From Lamellibrachia satsuma (Eukaryota > Annelida > Polychaeta > Sabellida > Siboglinidae): a stretch of 64,000 nucleotides of DNA. The notes under the pieces are model-generated. The model saw nothing but the letters and a program-made list of their open reading frames with translations. It did not search any database and was not told the origin of the DNA. The translations under genes and the position numbers were made by a program. The stretch spans positions 4,869,001 through 4,933,000 of the forward strand of contig BSQZ01000022.1 of the NCBI GenBank assembly GCA_033239005.1, read 5' to 3'. The stretch's first letter is position 1; each line of letters starts with the position of its first letter. Below, piece after piece: positions 31,560 to 41,868 of the stretch.

Positions 31560-34500
31560 ATGAAACGACACCAATGTCGGCACTGCGGGCTGGTGCTCGA
31601 CACGTACGCAGCGCTAAAACGCCACCTAGTGAGTCATGCGACACCGGCAGTGAGCGAACACACGTATTCGGTGGCGCAACCAATAGAGGTGCCACCTAGC
31701 GATCAGGCAAAGCGAACGAAATATTCGTGTAAATGTGATGCGACGTTTGAGATATGGGACGATCTGCAACAACATGTGAGGTCCGTATGTCGTCTTAGCG
31801 GTAGCAGTAGCAGTAGCAGTAATAGCAAACAGACCACAGTGTACACATGTGCGAAATGCGGACAGAGGTGCCCTAGCCACCGTGCCCTGACCAAACACGT
31901 ACGAAAACACGTCACGAAGCCACCATCTCCAAAGAGACCAATCAGGGAACCCACCACACCCCACCATCCACTCGTTACCGATGCAGACCCCATATACCCA
32001 CCTGCTCGACTCCCCTTCGCCGACAACCTGTCGACGGAACTGCTAGATGTCGTACGAGCGCACTGGTCGAGCATACGGACACGTGTAGCGAGAGGTCCTC
32101 TGCAGTCCAGGTACGAGTACAGGTTAACGACTCTGGACACGACCGTTCTAGAGACGCCGTTGAGGAACGTGTTCCAGGAACAGACCAACGCTTTCAAGAT
32201 TAACCTCAGTTACGGGTTCATTCTGAGGAACAAGAACACGGGTCAATACAAGTACTACCATCCCTCGTGCAACTGCTGTGGACGCTACCTGGACGAGCCC
32301 AGTCTCATCACCAACAGCAAGGACTTTGATGAGTTCCTCGAACGCATCCGAGAACCCGACGTCCTGCAATGGGCCATCAATCAAAGACCGGATTCGGCGT
32401 GGGTGTGCGAACTCGTGACCAATGTCTCATTTTACGTCAATCGCATCATCGAACACCCGATAGGATGTGTAGGAATGACCGACCTTCCAGCCTACATCAA
32501 GAAGAACAGAGCCGTCATCGGATTGGAAAAGGACCCCAAGTATAGCAAAAGGTACAGTGACAACCTGTGTCTCTTCCGATGTCTGGTCCTGCATCGAGGA
32601 TGTGACAAGCGTCGATTGGAACCAGCTGTGAAGACGCTGTACGATACTTACGCCCAAGACGACGTACCCATGACAGCTTTTGCCGGGGTCACGATGGACC
32701 TCTATCGTGTAGAGACCACGTTCCAAACGAATGTGTGCGTGTACAGTCTAGTACCACCGGATGGAGAGGATGGAAAGTCAACTGCAGAACTCGTTCGTCG
32801 CTCGGTATGTAAGTACCCTGACACGCTCTACCTCAATCTTCACGGGACGCATTTTTCCCTCATCCAGGATATACGCATGTACTGTCACTCGTACAGATGT
32901 CGGAAGTGCGGTGACTCGTTGTGGAAATACGCATGGCGTCTACGCAACCACGAGAGCACGTGTACGGGGGGTGTGCGCCGAGTCTATCCTGGTGGCGTGT
33001 ACCATTCGACTCCATCGGTGTTCGAACGCCTGGCCGACGAGAACATCCGAGTGGCCGACGCGTTGCAGTACTATCCGTACCGAGCCACCTTCGACTTCGA
33101 GTGTTGGTTCGACACCGAACACCTTCCGTCTGACAGTGCCCAGGTTCACTGGGTTGCGCGTCACGTCCCGCTGAGCGTCAGCGTGGCATCCAACGTACCC
33201 GGACACGAACAGGTGACATGCATCGTCACGGACGGAGACACCAACAAGTTGGTGAGCGCCATGATGACCATCCTGCAATCGATGAGCGAGGCCGCGTACG
33301 ACAAGATCAAAGGTTCATACGATCACGTGTTGGACCAACTCGCCGAAGAGATGTCGAAATGGGACGCACGGGAGGAGGCTGCACGAACAGCCACCGACAA
33401 GGACGCTCGACCGGCAACCAATCCGTACAAAACGCTGATGGGACAACTGTATGGATGGATGCGTCAGTTACCTGTCATCGGGTTCAATTCGGGGAAGTAT
33501 GATCTCAATGTCATCAAACAGTTCCTCATACCGTACTTTCTGGCGACTTCAAAGACCGTGGAACAAGACGAGACCGAGGACGAGGACGAGAGGGAGCAAG
33601 AGAGCAACAAGAAATCCGAGGACGATGGCGTCGGGGCAATGTTCGTCATCAAACGCAACAACACTTTCATGTGTCTTTCGACGGATCAACTGAAATTCCT
33701 CGACATGATCAACTACATAGCCCCCGTGTTCAGCTACGACAAGTATCTGAAAGCGTACGGATGCGAGGTGACGAAAGGTCATTTCCCGTACGAGTACATG
33801 GACCGGCTGGAGAGACTCGACGACACCGCTCTTCCACCGAAAGAGGCCTTCTTCAGTCGACTGAAGAACGAAGGTATTTCAGACGAGGATTACGCCAGTT
33901 GTCAGGAGGCCTGGCGCGTCAATGGCATGACGACGTTGCGCGACTTTCTCGTCTGGTACAACAACAGGGACGTGGTTCCCTTTCTACAGGCCATCGACAG
34001 ACAGTTCGCGTTCTATCGACAACGGGGAATAGACATGTTCAAGCAATGTATCAGCGTACCTGGTCTGACCCTGCTGTACCTGTTCAACGACCTTCCAGAG
34101 AAGACCTACTTTACCGTCTTCAACGAGAAGAATAAAGACCTGCACGACCTCGTCAAAGAGAACATCGTAGGCGGGCCGTCGATCATTTTTCATCGCTATC
34201 ACGAGAAAGGTGTCACCACGATACGTCAGAACGAGTACGGAGAGGCGGCTCGTCCGTGCCGAGCGATCGTCGGATACGATGCGAACGCGCTGTACCTGTG
34301 GTCGCTCATGCAAGACATGCCTATGGGATGGTACACGCGACGACGAGCAGAGAAGGACTTCCGCCCCGAATCGGCGCAGTTGTACGGACAGATGGCTGGA
34401 GAATGGTTGACGTGGGAATCCGAACGCACGGGACGTCCCATACGGCATCAGATCAACGGACGAGAGAAGAGAATAGGCAAACATCGGGTGGACGGATGGT

Positions 34501-35966
34501 GTAGCGAGACGCAGACGGCTTATCAGTTCCAAGGGTGCTACTTTCACGGTTGTGCGTGCAACCGTGACGAGGTGAACGCCGTCAACGGGAAACCAATGGC
34601 GGAACTGCTCGCCGAGACCCGAAAGACCACCGCCTATCTACGTCACTTTGTCACAGTCGTCGAGCTGTGGGAATGCGAGTGGAAAGAGATGAGACGAACC
34701 CCGGCCGTACGTGAGTGTCTGGATGCTGCATTTCCCCGACGTCGACACGTGCGCTGGACCATGACGTCGCAACAGATCCTGAACGGAGTGCGTGCGGGAA
34801 CCGTGTTCGGCATGATCGAGTGCGACATACGCGTACCGGAAGAATTGCGCGCGCACTTTGCCGAGATGCAGCCCGTGTTCAAGAACGTCAGTATGATGCG
34901 CGAGGATCTCGGTCCGTTCATGCGTCGATACGCCGTGGGTAGTTATTGCGGCGATAAGATACTGCTCGCAACGCCACTGCTGCGATGGTATCTGGACCAC
35001 GGTCTCGAGGTGCTGCACGTGTACCAGGTCGTCGAATACGATCCTATTCCGTGTTTCCGGCGGTTCGGCGATTCAGTGTCCAAGGCCCGACGCGAGGGCG
35101 ACGTTCACCGAGACAAGACCATCATCGCGGACACCATGAAGTTGCTGGGGAACTCGGGCTACGGAAAGACCATCACCAACGTTGACCGACATCGTGACGT
35201 CAGCTACTGCACGGAGAAGGCGGCATCGCTCCTGGTCAACGATCGACGGTTCCGACAACTCGATCTCGTCGTCGACGACGCGTACGAGATAGAGTTGAAC
35301 AAGAAAGTCGTCAAGTACACCCTACCCGTACACGTGGGATTCTTCGTTCTGCAATACGCCAAGATGCGCATGTTGCAGTTCTATTACGACTTCATCGTCA
35401 GATACGTGGAGCGCCCTCTGTTCGAGTACTGCGAGATGGATACAGATTCCGCCTATTTGTCCTTGGCCGGCGAGTCCGTCGACGACCTCGTGACCCCGGA
35501 ACTACGGGAACATTATTTCCGACATCGTTCCGAATGGCTCCCGTCGGAATGTTGCGACGACCATCGGAACGACTACGTGCGCTGTCGTCTCGCCAATCGA
35601 CCGTGGGTCGGAGACGACGCGTGCTGTAAGGCGCGAAGAGCGTTCGACAAGAGGACACCGGGTCTGTTCAAGGTCGAGTGGTCCGGTGCCGGGTTCGTGG
35701 GCTTGTGTAGCAAGACGTACTATTGTTTCGGAGCGACCGACAAGTACAGCACCAAAGGACTGAACAAACGGCACACCACAATCGACAAGGACGCGTTCCT
35801 GGAGGTGCTCACCAACCGTCGGAGCGGAGGTGGAACGAACCGTGGTTTCCGGGTGCATAATTCTAGCGTGATGACGTACGTGCAGGAAAGGGATGCACTC
35901 ACGTACTTTTACCCCAAACGCGTGGTGCACGAGGACGGGGTGACCACGGGTCCGGTGGACGTATAG
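31560..35966 (+). CDS. polB: Protein-primed family B DNA polymerase with N-terminal zinc fingers (A)
   Basis: 1468 residues. Three C2H2-type fingers occupy about 1-120 ('CRHCGLVLDTYAALKRHL' is the first) and another zinc motif lies near 445. The 3'-5' exonuclease has 'FDFECW' (~510), 'GFNSGKYDL' (~641) and 'YNNRDV' (~800). Polymerase motifs are 'DANALYLWSL' (~906), 'LLGNSGYGKT' (~1194) and 'DTDSAY' (~1293). It replicates the linear element from a protein primer, as in Polintons and adenoviruses. Compared with B, 39 nt (13 residues) are missing near 34935, just before the conserved 'GSYCGDKILLATPLLRWY' block; the frame is kept but activity may be impaired. Confidence 0.95.
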   Translation: MKRHQCRHCGLVLDTYAALKRHLVSHATPAVSEHTYSVAQPIEVPPSDQAKRTKYSCKCDATFEIWDDLQQHVRSVCRLSGSSSSSSNSKQTTVYTCAKCGQRCPSHRALTKHVRKHVTKPPSPKRPIREPTTPHHPLVTDADPIYPPARLPFADNLSTELLDVVRAHWSSIRTRVARGPLQSRYEYRLTTLDTTVLETPLRNVFQEQTNAFKINLSYGFILRNKNTGQYKYYHPSCNCCGRYLDEPSLITNSKDFDEFLERIREPDVLQWAINQRPDSAWVCELVTNVSFYVNRIIEHPIGCVGMTDLPAYIKKNRAVIGLEKDPKYSKRYSDNLCLFRCLVLHRGCDKRRLEPAVKTLYDTYAQDDVPMTAFAGVTMDLYRVETTFQTNVCVYSLVPPDGEDGKSTAELVRRSVCKYPDTLYLNLHGTHFSLIQDIRMYCHSYRCRKCGDSLWKYAWRLRNHESTCTGGVRRVYPGGVYHSTPSVFERLADENIRVADALQYYPYRATFDFECWFDTEHLPSDSAQVHWVARHVPLSVSVASNVPGHEQVTCIVTDGDTNKLVSAMMTILQSMSEAAYDKIKGSYDHVLDQLAEEMSKWDAREEAARTATDKDARPATNPYKTLMGQLYGWMRQLPVIGFNSGKYDLNVIKQFLIPYFLATSKTVEQDETEDEDEREQESNKKSEDDGVGAMFVIKRNNTFMCLSTDQLKFLDMINYIAPVFSYDKYLKAYGCEVTKGHFPYEYMDRLERLDDTALPPKEAFFSRLKNEGISDEDYASCQEAWRVNGMTTLRDFLVWYNNRDVVPFLQAIDRQFAFYRQRGIDMFKQCISVPGLTLLYLFNDLPEKTYFTVFNEKNKDLHDLVKENIVGGPSIIFHRYHEKGVTTIRQNEYGEAARPCRAIVGYDANALYLWSLMQDMPMGWYTRRRAEKDFRPESAQLYGQMAGEWLTWESERTGRPIRHQINGREKRIGKHRVDGWCSETQTAYQFQGCYFHGCACNRDEVNAVNGKPMAELLAETRKTTAYLRHFVTVVELWECEWKEMRRTPAVRECLDAAFPRRRHVRWTMTSQQILNGVRAGTVFGMIECDIRVPEELRAHFAEMQPVFKNVSMMREDLGPFMRRYAVGSYCGDKILLATPLLRWYLDHGLEVLHVYQVVEYDPIPCFRRFGDSVSKARREGDVHRDKTIIADTMKLLGNSGYGKTITNVDRHRDVSYCTEKAASLLVNDRRFRQLDLVVDDAYEIELNKKVVKYTLPVHVGFFVLQYAKMRMLQFYYDFIVRYVERPLFEYCEMDTDSAYLSLAGESVDDLVTPELREHYFRHRSEWLPSECCDDHRNDYVRCRLANRPWVGDDACCKARRAFDKRTPGLFKVEWSGAGFVGLCSKTYYCFGATDKYSTKGLNKRHTTIDKDAFLEVLTNRRSGGGTNRGFRVHNSSVMTYVQERDALTYFYPKRVVHEDGVTTGPVDV

Positions 35967-35974
35967 AAAAGGCG

Positions 35975-36631
35975 ATGCACGCTGCACTCGTTTCATACGC
36001 AATCATGGATGCCCGATGGAAACACCCCTTCACGTGCATCGTCGCCGGACCGACGGGATGCGGCAAGAGTACTTTCGTGACGCGTATGTTGCGTCACGCC
36101 GCTGCGATGATCGATCCGCCACCCGAACAAATAACGTGGTGTTACGGAGAATGGCAAGAGGCTTACGCAACGACGGACTTGGGTCACGTGCGATTCGAGG
36201 AAGGGTTACCGACGGCGGCCATGTTCGTTCCGACAACGAGGAATCTCATCGTCATAGACGATCTCATGGCGGAAACGGACGAACGGGTCACGACCCTGTT
36301 CACTAAAAAAAGTCACCACAGGAACACGTCCGTGCTGTATCTAGTACAGAACCTGTTCCCTAAAAACAAAGAGAGTCGCACCATCAGTCTGAATTCCCAG
36401 TACATGGTGGTGTTCAAGAATCCACGTGACGCATCGCAGATGGCGACCTTGGCGCGGCAGATGTATCCGGGACGCGGCAAGTTCGTGCAAGAGGCGTTTA
36501 AAGACGCCACGGCGGTACCGTACGGTTATCTATTGATCGATCTCAAACAGGACACGCCCGAGGACATGCGTCTGCGCACGGCCATATTTCCAGACGACTG
36601 TGTTCAGTACGTGTACCTGCCGAAGGTATAA
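35975..36631 (+). CDS. DNA packaging ATPase, FtsK/HerA (A32-like) type (A)
   Basis: 218 residues with Walker A 'GPTGCGKS' (25-32) and Walker B 'LIVIDD' (91-96), followed by an Asn/Gln-bearing 'LYLVQNLF'. These match the genome-packaging ATPases of PRD1-adenovirus lineage viruses and Polintons, which pump DNA into preformed capsids. A second in-frame ATG at 36005 just before 'ARWKHPFTC' could be the real start. The stop codon lies inside a TATAAAA promoter for the next gene. Confidence 0.9.
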   Translation: MHAALVSYAIMDARWKHPFTCIVAGPTGCGKSTFVTRMLRHAAAMIDPPPEQITWCYGEWQEAYATTDLGHVRFEEGLPTAAMFVPTTRNLIVIDDLMAETDERVTTLFTKKSHHRNTSVLYLVQNLFPKNKESRTISLNSQYMVVFKNPRDASQMATLARQMYPGRGKFVQEAFKDATAVPYGYLLIDLKQDTPEDMRLRTAIFPDDCVQYVYLPKV

Positions 36632-36633
36632 AA
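36627..36633 (+). promoter_or_regulatory. TATA box embedded in the ATPase stop codon (A)
   Basis: TATAAAA contains the ATPase TAA stop and lies 42 bp before the ATG at 36669. The B copy at 49165-49171 keeps the same spacing. Confidence 0.65.
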
Positions 36634-36668
36634 CGACCGCGTGTGTGGATAGTCTCTTCATTCGCATC

Positions 36669-37037
36669 ATGTCTGCCCTGGTGAAGAGACACATCGTGTG
36701 CATACAGGCCCTGGCCAGAGTCAAGAACAACAAAATTAAAAAGGCCATCATCGCCAACGCCGACGCCGATCTGCTGTGTGCACTGGCCGAGTGTGCCTAC
36801 AACATACTAACACAGAACATTCCATTGAGCGCCAGACAGAGGCGACGATTGAATAAATACAAGACGAAGTTACGCGAGTTGGCTAATAAACGAACGGTCG
36901 CTGCCAGAAGACGACGCATCTTGCTACAGCCGCAGGTTGGCGAGGGACAGAGCGGCGGTTTCCTATCGGCCTTCCTAGCACCGTTGGCAAGTACGGTCTT
37001 GCTACCCTTGCTCCAACAGGCGCTGACCTCAAGGTAG
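36669..37037 (+). CDS. Small basic protein with hydrophobic C-terminus (A)
   Basis: 122 residues beginning 'MSALVKRHIVCIQALARVKN'. The N-terminal two thirds is basic and helical ('RRRLNKYKTKLRELANKR'), and the C-terminus is 'GGFLSAFLAPLASTVLLPLL', a Gly-Gly hydrophobic helix. Proteins of this kind recur beside ATPase genes in invertebrate Polintons; a virion or membrane-active role is inferred from composition. I chose the ATG after the TATA box rather than earlier in-frame codons. Confidence 0.65.
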   Translation: MSALVKRHIVCIQALARVKNNKIKKAIIANADADLLCALAECAYNILTQNIPLSARQRRRLNKYKTKLRELANKRTVAARRRRILLQPQVGEGQSGGFLSAFLAPLASTVLLPLLQQALTSR

Positions 37038-37041
37038 ATAC

Positions 37042-37929
37042 ATGGAGCACGCACGTAGGATGGCCTTGGTGGACCCGCGACTGTTGGACACGCTGCGGTC
37101 ACCCCCACCCCCACCCGCAACCGACACCTTAGGCACGAAGGTGCAAGCCCTCGATGACGAGATGAAGACCATCCTAGATAGAACGGACCTAGACGACGGG
37201 ACCAAGGTGACCCTGTATAATCAGGTGTTGCAGCGGTACAACGCCTTGGTCGATAAACGCGTCAAGGAACCGCTACGCGTGGTCACGGTGAACGAGCCGG
37301 AGGTGACGTCGGAGTCGGGGTCGGAGGGTACAGCACGAGCCCCTATTAGTGGACTGGAGGCCACCGTCTTGGCCACCGTTCCCAAGACCATGAAGACCAA
37401 AGCCAGCCGTTTGATGGAGCATCTCAAGAGAGACGTCGCGTGGACCGCTCGCGGCGAACTGATACACGAGGGCGTGCCGGTTGTCGGAAGTAACGTGGTG
37501 GATCTCGTTAATGATCTGTTGCGTAAGAGTAAGACCGCTCCGACGGGTTGGCAGCCATTCGCCCGACAACTCCGTGCCATCAACCTACCCATGACGTTGG
37601 TCGGTAACGTCTCCAGGAGAGCCTACATACGTCCGGAGCCGACGGTCACTCCCTCTCGCCGGTCACTTGCTACTCCGCGTGCTGCATCGGGTAGTGCACG
37701 ACGATCGCTAAGTTGGTCACCCCTCGCCCGTCAGAGCCGTCGAATGGAACATACCATGCCCACCCACCCCCCGAATCACGCAAGGCGTTGTCGTCATTGG
37801 CTGGTTGGGACAACCTATAGGATGGCACGATGCGTGTCCGGAGCGCAGTGTTCGTCATGTCGCCCGATCCACAGGACCACGTGTACCGCTCCATCGTCGG
37901 TGCGATATTTATCAGTGGACTTTACATGA
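37042..37929 (+). CDS. Virion-associated-type protein, shifted C-terminus (A)
   Basis: Starts 'MEHARRMALVDPRLLDTL', then a poly-Pro segment and a helical 'LDDEMKTILDRTDLDDGTKV' region. It is the same protein as B 49579-50361 (260 residues), but a 1-bp difference in a C-run near 37765 moves A into another frame and extends it to 295 residues. B ends cleanly before the next promoter, so A's tail is probably aberrant. It starts 4 nt after the preceding gene. Such proteins accompany Polinton capsid genes; the function is unknown. Confidence 0.6.
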   Translation: MEHARRMALVDPRLLDTLRSPPPPPATDTLGTKVQALDDEMKTILDRTDLDDGTKVTLYNQVLQRYNALVDKRVKEPLRVVTVNEPEVTSESGSEGTARAPISGLEATVLATVPKTMKTKASRLMEHLKRDVAWTARGELIHEGVPVVGSNVVDLVNDLLRKSKTAPTGWQPFARQLRAINLPMTLVGNVSRRAYIRPEPTVTPSRRSLATPRAASGSARRSLSWSPLARQSRRMEHTMPTHPPNHARRCRHWLVGTTYRMARCVSGAQCSSCRPIHRTTCTAPSSVRYLSVDFT

Positions 37930-37998
37930 TTGCTCACGGTATACTCCAGAGTTATATGCAACAGGCGTTATTCGAACCCCCCTCGCTCGACGAACGGA
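37857..37998 (+). pseudogene. Small membrane protein gene cut by element B (A)
   Basis: The frame begins 'MSPDPQDHVYRSIVG'-like (37857) with one membrane segment ('IFISGLYMIAHGIL') and runs straight into the left terminus of element B at 37999. The continuous version exists in B at 50398-50619. The interrupted half of A resumes at 55895. Confidence 0.65.
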
Positions 37999-38203
37999 AG
38001 TAGTATACGGAGGTTTTTGGGACCCCTCTTATCGGAGCAATCTAGAGATCAAAGGAAGATCAAAGGAAATGCCTCTAATATCGCCCAGCCGTTGAAGAGT
38101 GCGCGCAGCGAATGTAGAGCGCCCCCTGGCGGTCGTAGTTGATCGTAGTGCATGGTGGGTAAGGTAAGCGCCCCCTAGGGACGGGAGGAGGAACGAATAT
38201 TGA
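37999..38203. repeat. Element B left terminal inverted repeat
   Basis: 205 bp, identical as far as I can read to the reverse complement of 55690-55894. It contains the two GCGCCCCCT motifs seen in A. Identity of the ends implies a recent insertion. Confidence 0.93.
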
Positions 38204-38675
38204 ATATTGAATATTGAAAATTGAAAATTGAAAAACACGTAATATCACCCACCCACCCCACCACCGACCCACCCACCCACGTAAACACGTGACCGTGTGA
38301 CCTTGACCCGACGGAGGACCAGTCCGAGTGGTGAGCTGACGGCGACCGGACGTCCGAACGACTGGAGTTAAGTGTGAGCCGAGGCGTTTATCCAGCTGTG
38401 AGCCGTAGCGCGAGATCAAAGGACACTAAGCGGTACAATGTAGCAAGGGAGCCGAGCTAATCGGCGATAAACAGCAACAATGTGGCAGAGACGGCTAATG
38501 ATGTGTGTTATAGCGGGTTATGTGGAGTGAACGAAAGACGTAATAAAAGTAAAACCGATAAAGATGAGGGTAATATGTAATGGTTATGAATTAGCCGACA
38601 TGCATGGCTATAAAACAACCGCTGGACGACGGAAATCGGACCGTTGGTTAAATAAAATGTAGCAGGACGAAAATG

Positions 38676-38712
<37 letters not shown>

Positions 38713-38852
38713 GGTATTAAATAAAATGTAGCATAATATGCCAACAAAACGCAATACAAGACGGGAATAAGGTGCAAACTTTAATACATGAAATAAACAC
38801 AAGTACAATAGTAATACATGAAACAAATAAAAATGAGCGTTTGTAGAAGTGT
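38204..38852. other. Element B left non-coding region
   Basis: Counterpart of 25622-26323: AATATTGA repeats, C-rich tract, AT-rich blocks and a TA microsatellite (38681-38709). No gene. Confidence 0.6.
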
Positions 38853-39143
38853 TCATTCGGGCTGAGAGTTGAATGCCGACAAGAGCGATCGCCGAACGGA
38901 ACGAGCAGTCATTCGACGCATCAATGCAATGCGGAGGGAGACCGATCGTCGTCGCCGGAACAGTGAAGGAAGATGTTGGGACCTCTGTGCAGGCGATGGA
39001 AGATAGGGATGGGTGACGGGGCGTGTAACAGCATTAATTGGTGCATAACACACTCCCACTGTAGCATGTGGGCACGGAAGGCGAGTCGAAAACCGTCCGA
39101 GTCCTCGTGGGTGTCGGCGGTGTCGGCGGCGGCGATATCATCG

Positions 39144-39187
<44 letters not shown>

Positions 39188-39863
39188 CCACGACTCAGGG
39201 ACGGTAGAATGGGTACGAAAGCCAGGGCCGTAGTAGAATTCGATGTCAGACATGACATGGCGCCAACGAGCGGCATGCTGACCGAATGCTGCGAGCAGAT
39301 CGGCGTCGGACAGAGCGTCGCGAAATAGTGCTGTGGCCTGACAGGTCCGTCGGTGTGCGGTCGACACGATTAGCTGGGCCATGACGCATGCCCAGTGAAA
39401 GCGAGGGATTCTGTAAGTAAAGGACACAACCAGAGTGAGAACATGCATAGACATCTATATATATATATATATATAACAGACGTAACCAAGCAACGAGAGA
39501 TATGTAATACGAAACCGATGGGCTGGCAAGCCGCTACATATGGAACTTGGACCCGACGAACACGGCGAGACATGTATACACAGGAACGATAGAACAGTAT
39601 GTACAGTGAAAAGAGTTATTATCTATGTACAGTTATGTAGAGCTATGAAAGTATAATAGTAATAAATAAATAAATAAATAAATAAATAAAAGAAATACTC
39701 ACACACGACGCATTAGTGGGAGCAACGCATCTCCCATAACACTGAGAAGAGTCAAAAACTCTGCAAAGTCGAGCACCATAACGACAGGAGGCATGATGAA
39801 CGGTATCGAAGACAATGGCGGTTGTAATGACGACACGACGAACGCAGCGTCTATATATACCAT
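38853..39863 (-). pseudogene. Two-exon minus-strand gene, frameshifted (B)
   Basis: Exon 1 (39863-39703), donor GTGAGT, acceptor TTTACTTACAG and exon 2 from 39410 match A. The Asp run is longer. An indel near 38975 shifts the C-terminal Arg-rich part ('RRRRSVSLRIALMRRM') out of frame, so the protein would end early at 38921. Confidence 0.55.
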
Positions 39864-40066
39864 GCTAGAAATAAACCAGACAGCTGACGCAACCCGAGGA
39901 ACAATACGACACTGATTAGAAAACAGATAAGCGGCCGGCAACTGTCAGCCTACCGACACCGGGCATCCATCACGCAAGGAAAAAGTGGGGGTGACTAGTA
40001 CTCGAGAGCGCTAGAACGGCGTGTATTTAAGACAGTAACTGTACAATTTAACGTTATAAAGTCACC

Positions 40067-40531
40067 ATGAACCGTGATATACGCTTCAGAGGCGGGCGCC
40101 ATTTCCTGTCAAACTTCTACGTGTGCAGGATACGTGTGTGGAATAAAGAATTTACGAGTGTCGAAAGCGCTTACCAATGGCGGAAATGCATGCATCACGG
40201 TGACCTGCAAACCGCAGAAAAAATGCTGTCCACGCGCACTGGTCTACAGGCGAAACACCTCAGCAAGAGCATACGAGAAAAAGAACAGTTACGAGCATCG
40301 TGGAACCATCAACGATATTCACTAATGTATGCGTTAGTTGCTGTTAAATATCGCGACCCAACCCTACGTAAACGACTCCTAGACACTGGGTATTCCCAGT
40401 TGCAGGAATGGGTCAAGAGTCGTGAAGGATACTGGGGGGCGCTAACATACAGCGGTCAAGCCGGTCAGAACATGCTAGGACATATACTCGAGAGAGTACG
40501 CGAGTTCATTCGATTACATCAGCAGACGTAA
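40067..40531 (+). CDS. NADAR-domain protein (B)
   Basis: 154 residues, differing from the A copy at only about one residue (His for Glu near 81), with every conserved NADAR block present. Near identity, while neighbouring genes differ more and carry frameshifts, suggests strong constraint or gene conversion. Confidence 0.85.
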   Translation: MNRDIRFRGGRHFLSNFYVCRIRVWNKEFTSVESAYQWRKCMHHGDLQTAEKMLSTRTGLQAKHLSKSIREKEQLRASWNHQRYSLMYALVAVKYRDPTLRKRLLDTGYSQLQEWVKSREGYWGALTYSGQAGQNMLGHILERVREFIRLHQQT

Positions 40532-40746
40532 TGCGAGCCGGTCACAAGACCGGTGAACAGAGTACAGCGAGATATAGATGCCAGACATCTGGCATCACGC
40601 GCGCACGACCAAGGGTTGTGATAAGAAATCGCGCCATAGGCAGTTGGAGGTGTATATAAACCGGGCTCAGAGTGAACGAGACACACAACCGCACTTCGAT
40701 TCACAGACGACTTCAAGACCACTAGCAGCAGCACGCAGAGAGAGAA

Positions 40747-41216
40747 ATGGCCGCCCAAGACGCCAATATGATGTTGACAGTCAGCCAACTGAGAGAGAGG
40801 TAGGTAACGGGACGTATATATTTAGACGGCCGTTAACCATAGTACAATGTGCTGTTCAAGATAAATATATAGTGTATCCATCATGTCAGCAGTGCAACAA
40901 ACGTGTGAGTCCCGAAAACAACGGGTATGTGTGTCCGGTGCATCGATGGCAGCGTGGTGTAGTGTATCAGTTCGCTATGCGTGTCCTCCTACAGGACGCC
41001 ATCGGTAGTGAAGTGTGGGCAACCTTATTTAATGCCAAGGCAGTCCAGGTGTTGGGATTTAGCGCTAATGAGTACATAAGTATGAAGTCAGACGCCGAGC
41101 GGTATGCATCACTGGACTTGTTGCGGGGGGCCCAAGTCATGGTGACCGTTAGGAAACGCGAGGCAGGGCAGTATGTAAATTACACGGTGTCAGACATGGA
41201 AATAGTCACAGTGTGA
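40747..41216 (+). pseudogene. RPA-like OB-fold protein, leader frameshift (B)
   Basis: The OB and zinc-ribbon body is open and close to A. One base is missing just before the splice donor (about 40790), so the leader ATG frame stops at 40801-40803. The same loss would also put the spliced products out of frame. An upstream in-frame ATG at 40578 lies before the TATA box and is unlikely to be used. Confidence 0.65.
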
Positions 41217-41232
41217 AACCATCTGTTGACAG

Positions 41233-41868
41233 GCTCCCATCGCTGCTGCAGCAACAGCTACTGCAGTTGCGACCGGAAGCAGTGACGTCAGCGATGGACG
41301 CTCTAAGGTAATGGAATGGTTACATGCTAATAGCTCGGAGATACTATTCTCCCCCTCTGCGGACAGCTGTTCGCCGCCATCATTAATTAGAATATCAGAT
41401 GACTCGGACGATGGTGCGTCACAGCGTGACGTCATATCCATAAGCAGTAGCGATGATATGGAGGCTACGGTGAGTGGTTTAGATAGGCTACGGGATCGAT
41501 CCGAAGCCATGACGAACGAAAATACCTTCTATAAGGCACTAGAGGTCGCTAGCGTGCAATTTGCCTGTGACGAGGTGCAACGCATAATGAATTTAAATGA
41601 TGATGATACGGAACGTTACGTACCATCGGTCAGTATGGTCATGCACGTGTTGCGGTGGCTATCGATAGATGTCATCGCAACGTGTGGGAACATGAAATGG
41701 CGTCAGCAAGTGACAGATTTGGTTAGAAAGAGTATGTACGCCCATTACAACGATATACAGGGCGACGTGGATGACAATATGTCGAATGTAACCGATTCTC
41801 TCTATTCAACAGACGGTTCTAACGCAGCTGGAGAAGTCATACAAGCGCCAGCTGGACGAGCAGTATGA
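41233..41868 (+). CDS. SIM-containing protein, spliced exon (B)
   Basis: The acceptor CTGTTGACAG ends at 41232. The upstream extension is 26 codons (28 in A), all open. The tandem SUMO-interaction-like motifs 'LIRISDDSDD' and 'VISISSSDD' are unchanged. From the ATG at 41311 it is 185 residues, as in A. Confidence 0.6.
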   Translation, partial: APIAAAATATAVATGSSDVSDGRSKVMEWLHANSSEILFSPSADSCSPPSLIRISDDSDDGASQRDVISISSSDDMEATVSGLDRLRDRSEAMTNENTFYKALEVASVQFACDEVQRIMNLNDDDTERYVPSVSMVMHVLRWLSIDVIATCGNMKWRQQVTDLVRKSMYAHYNDIQGDVDDNMSNVTDSLYSTDGSNAAGEVIQAPAGRAV

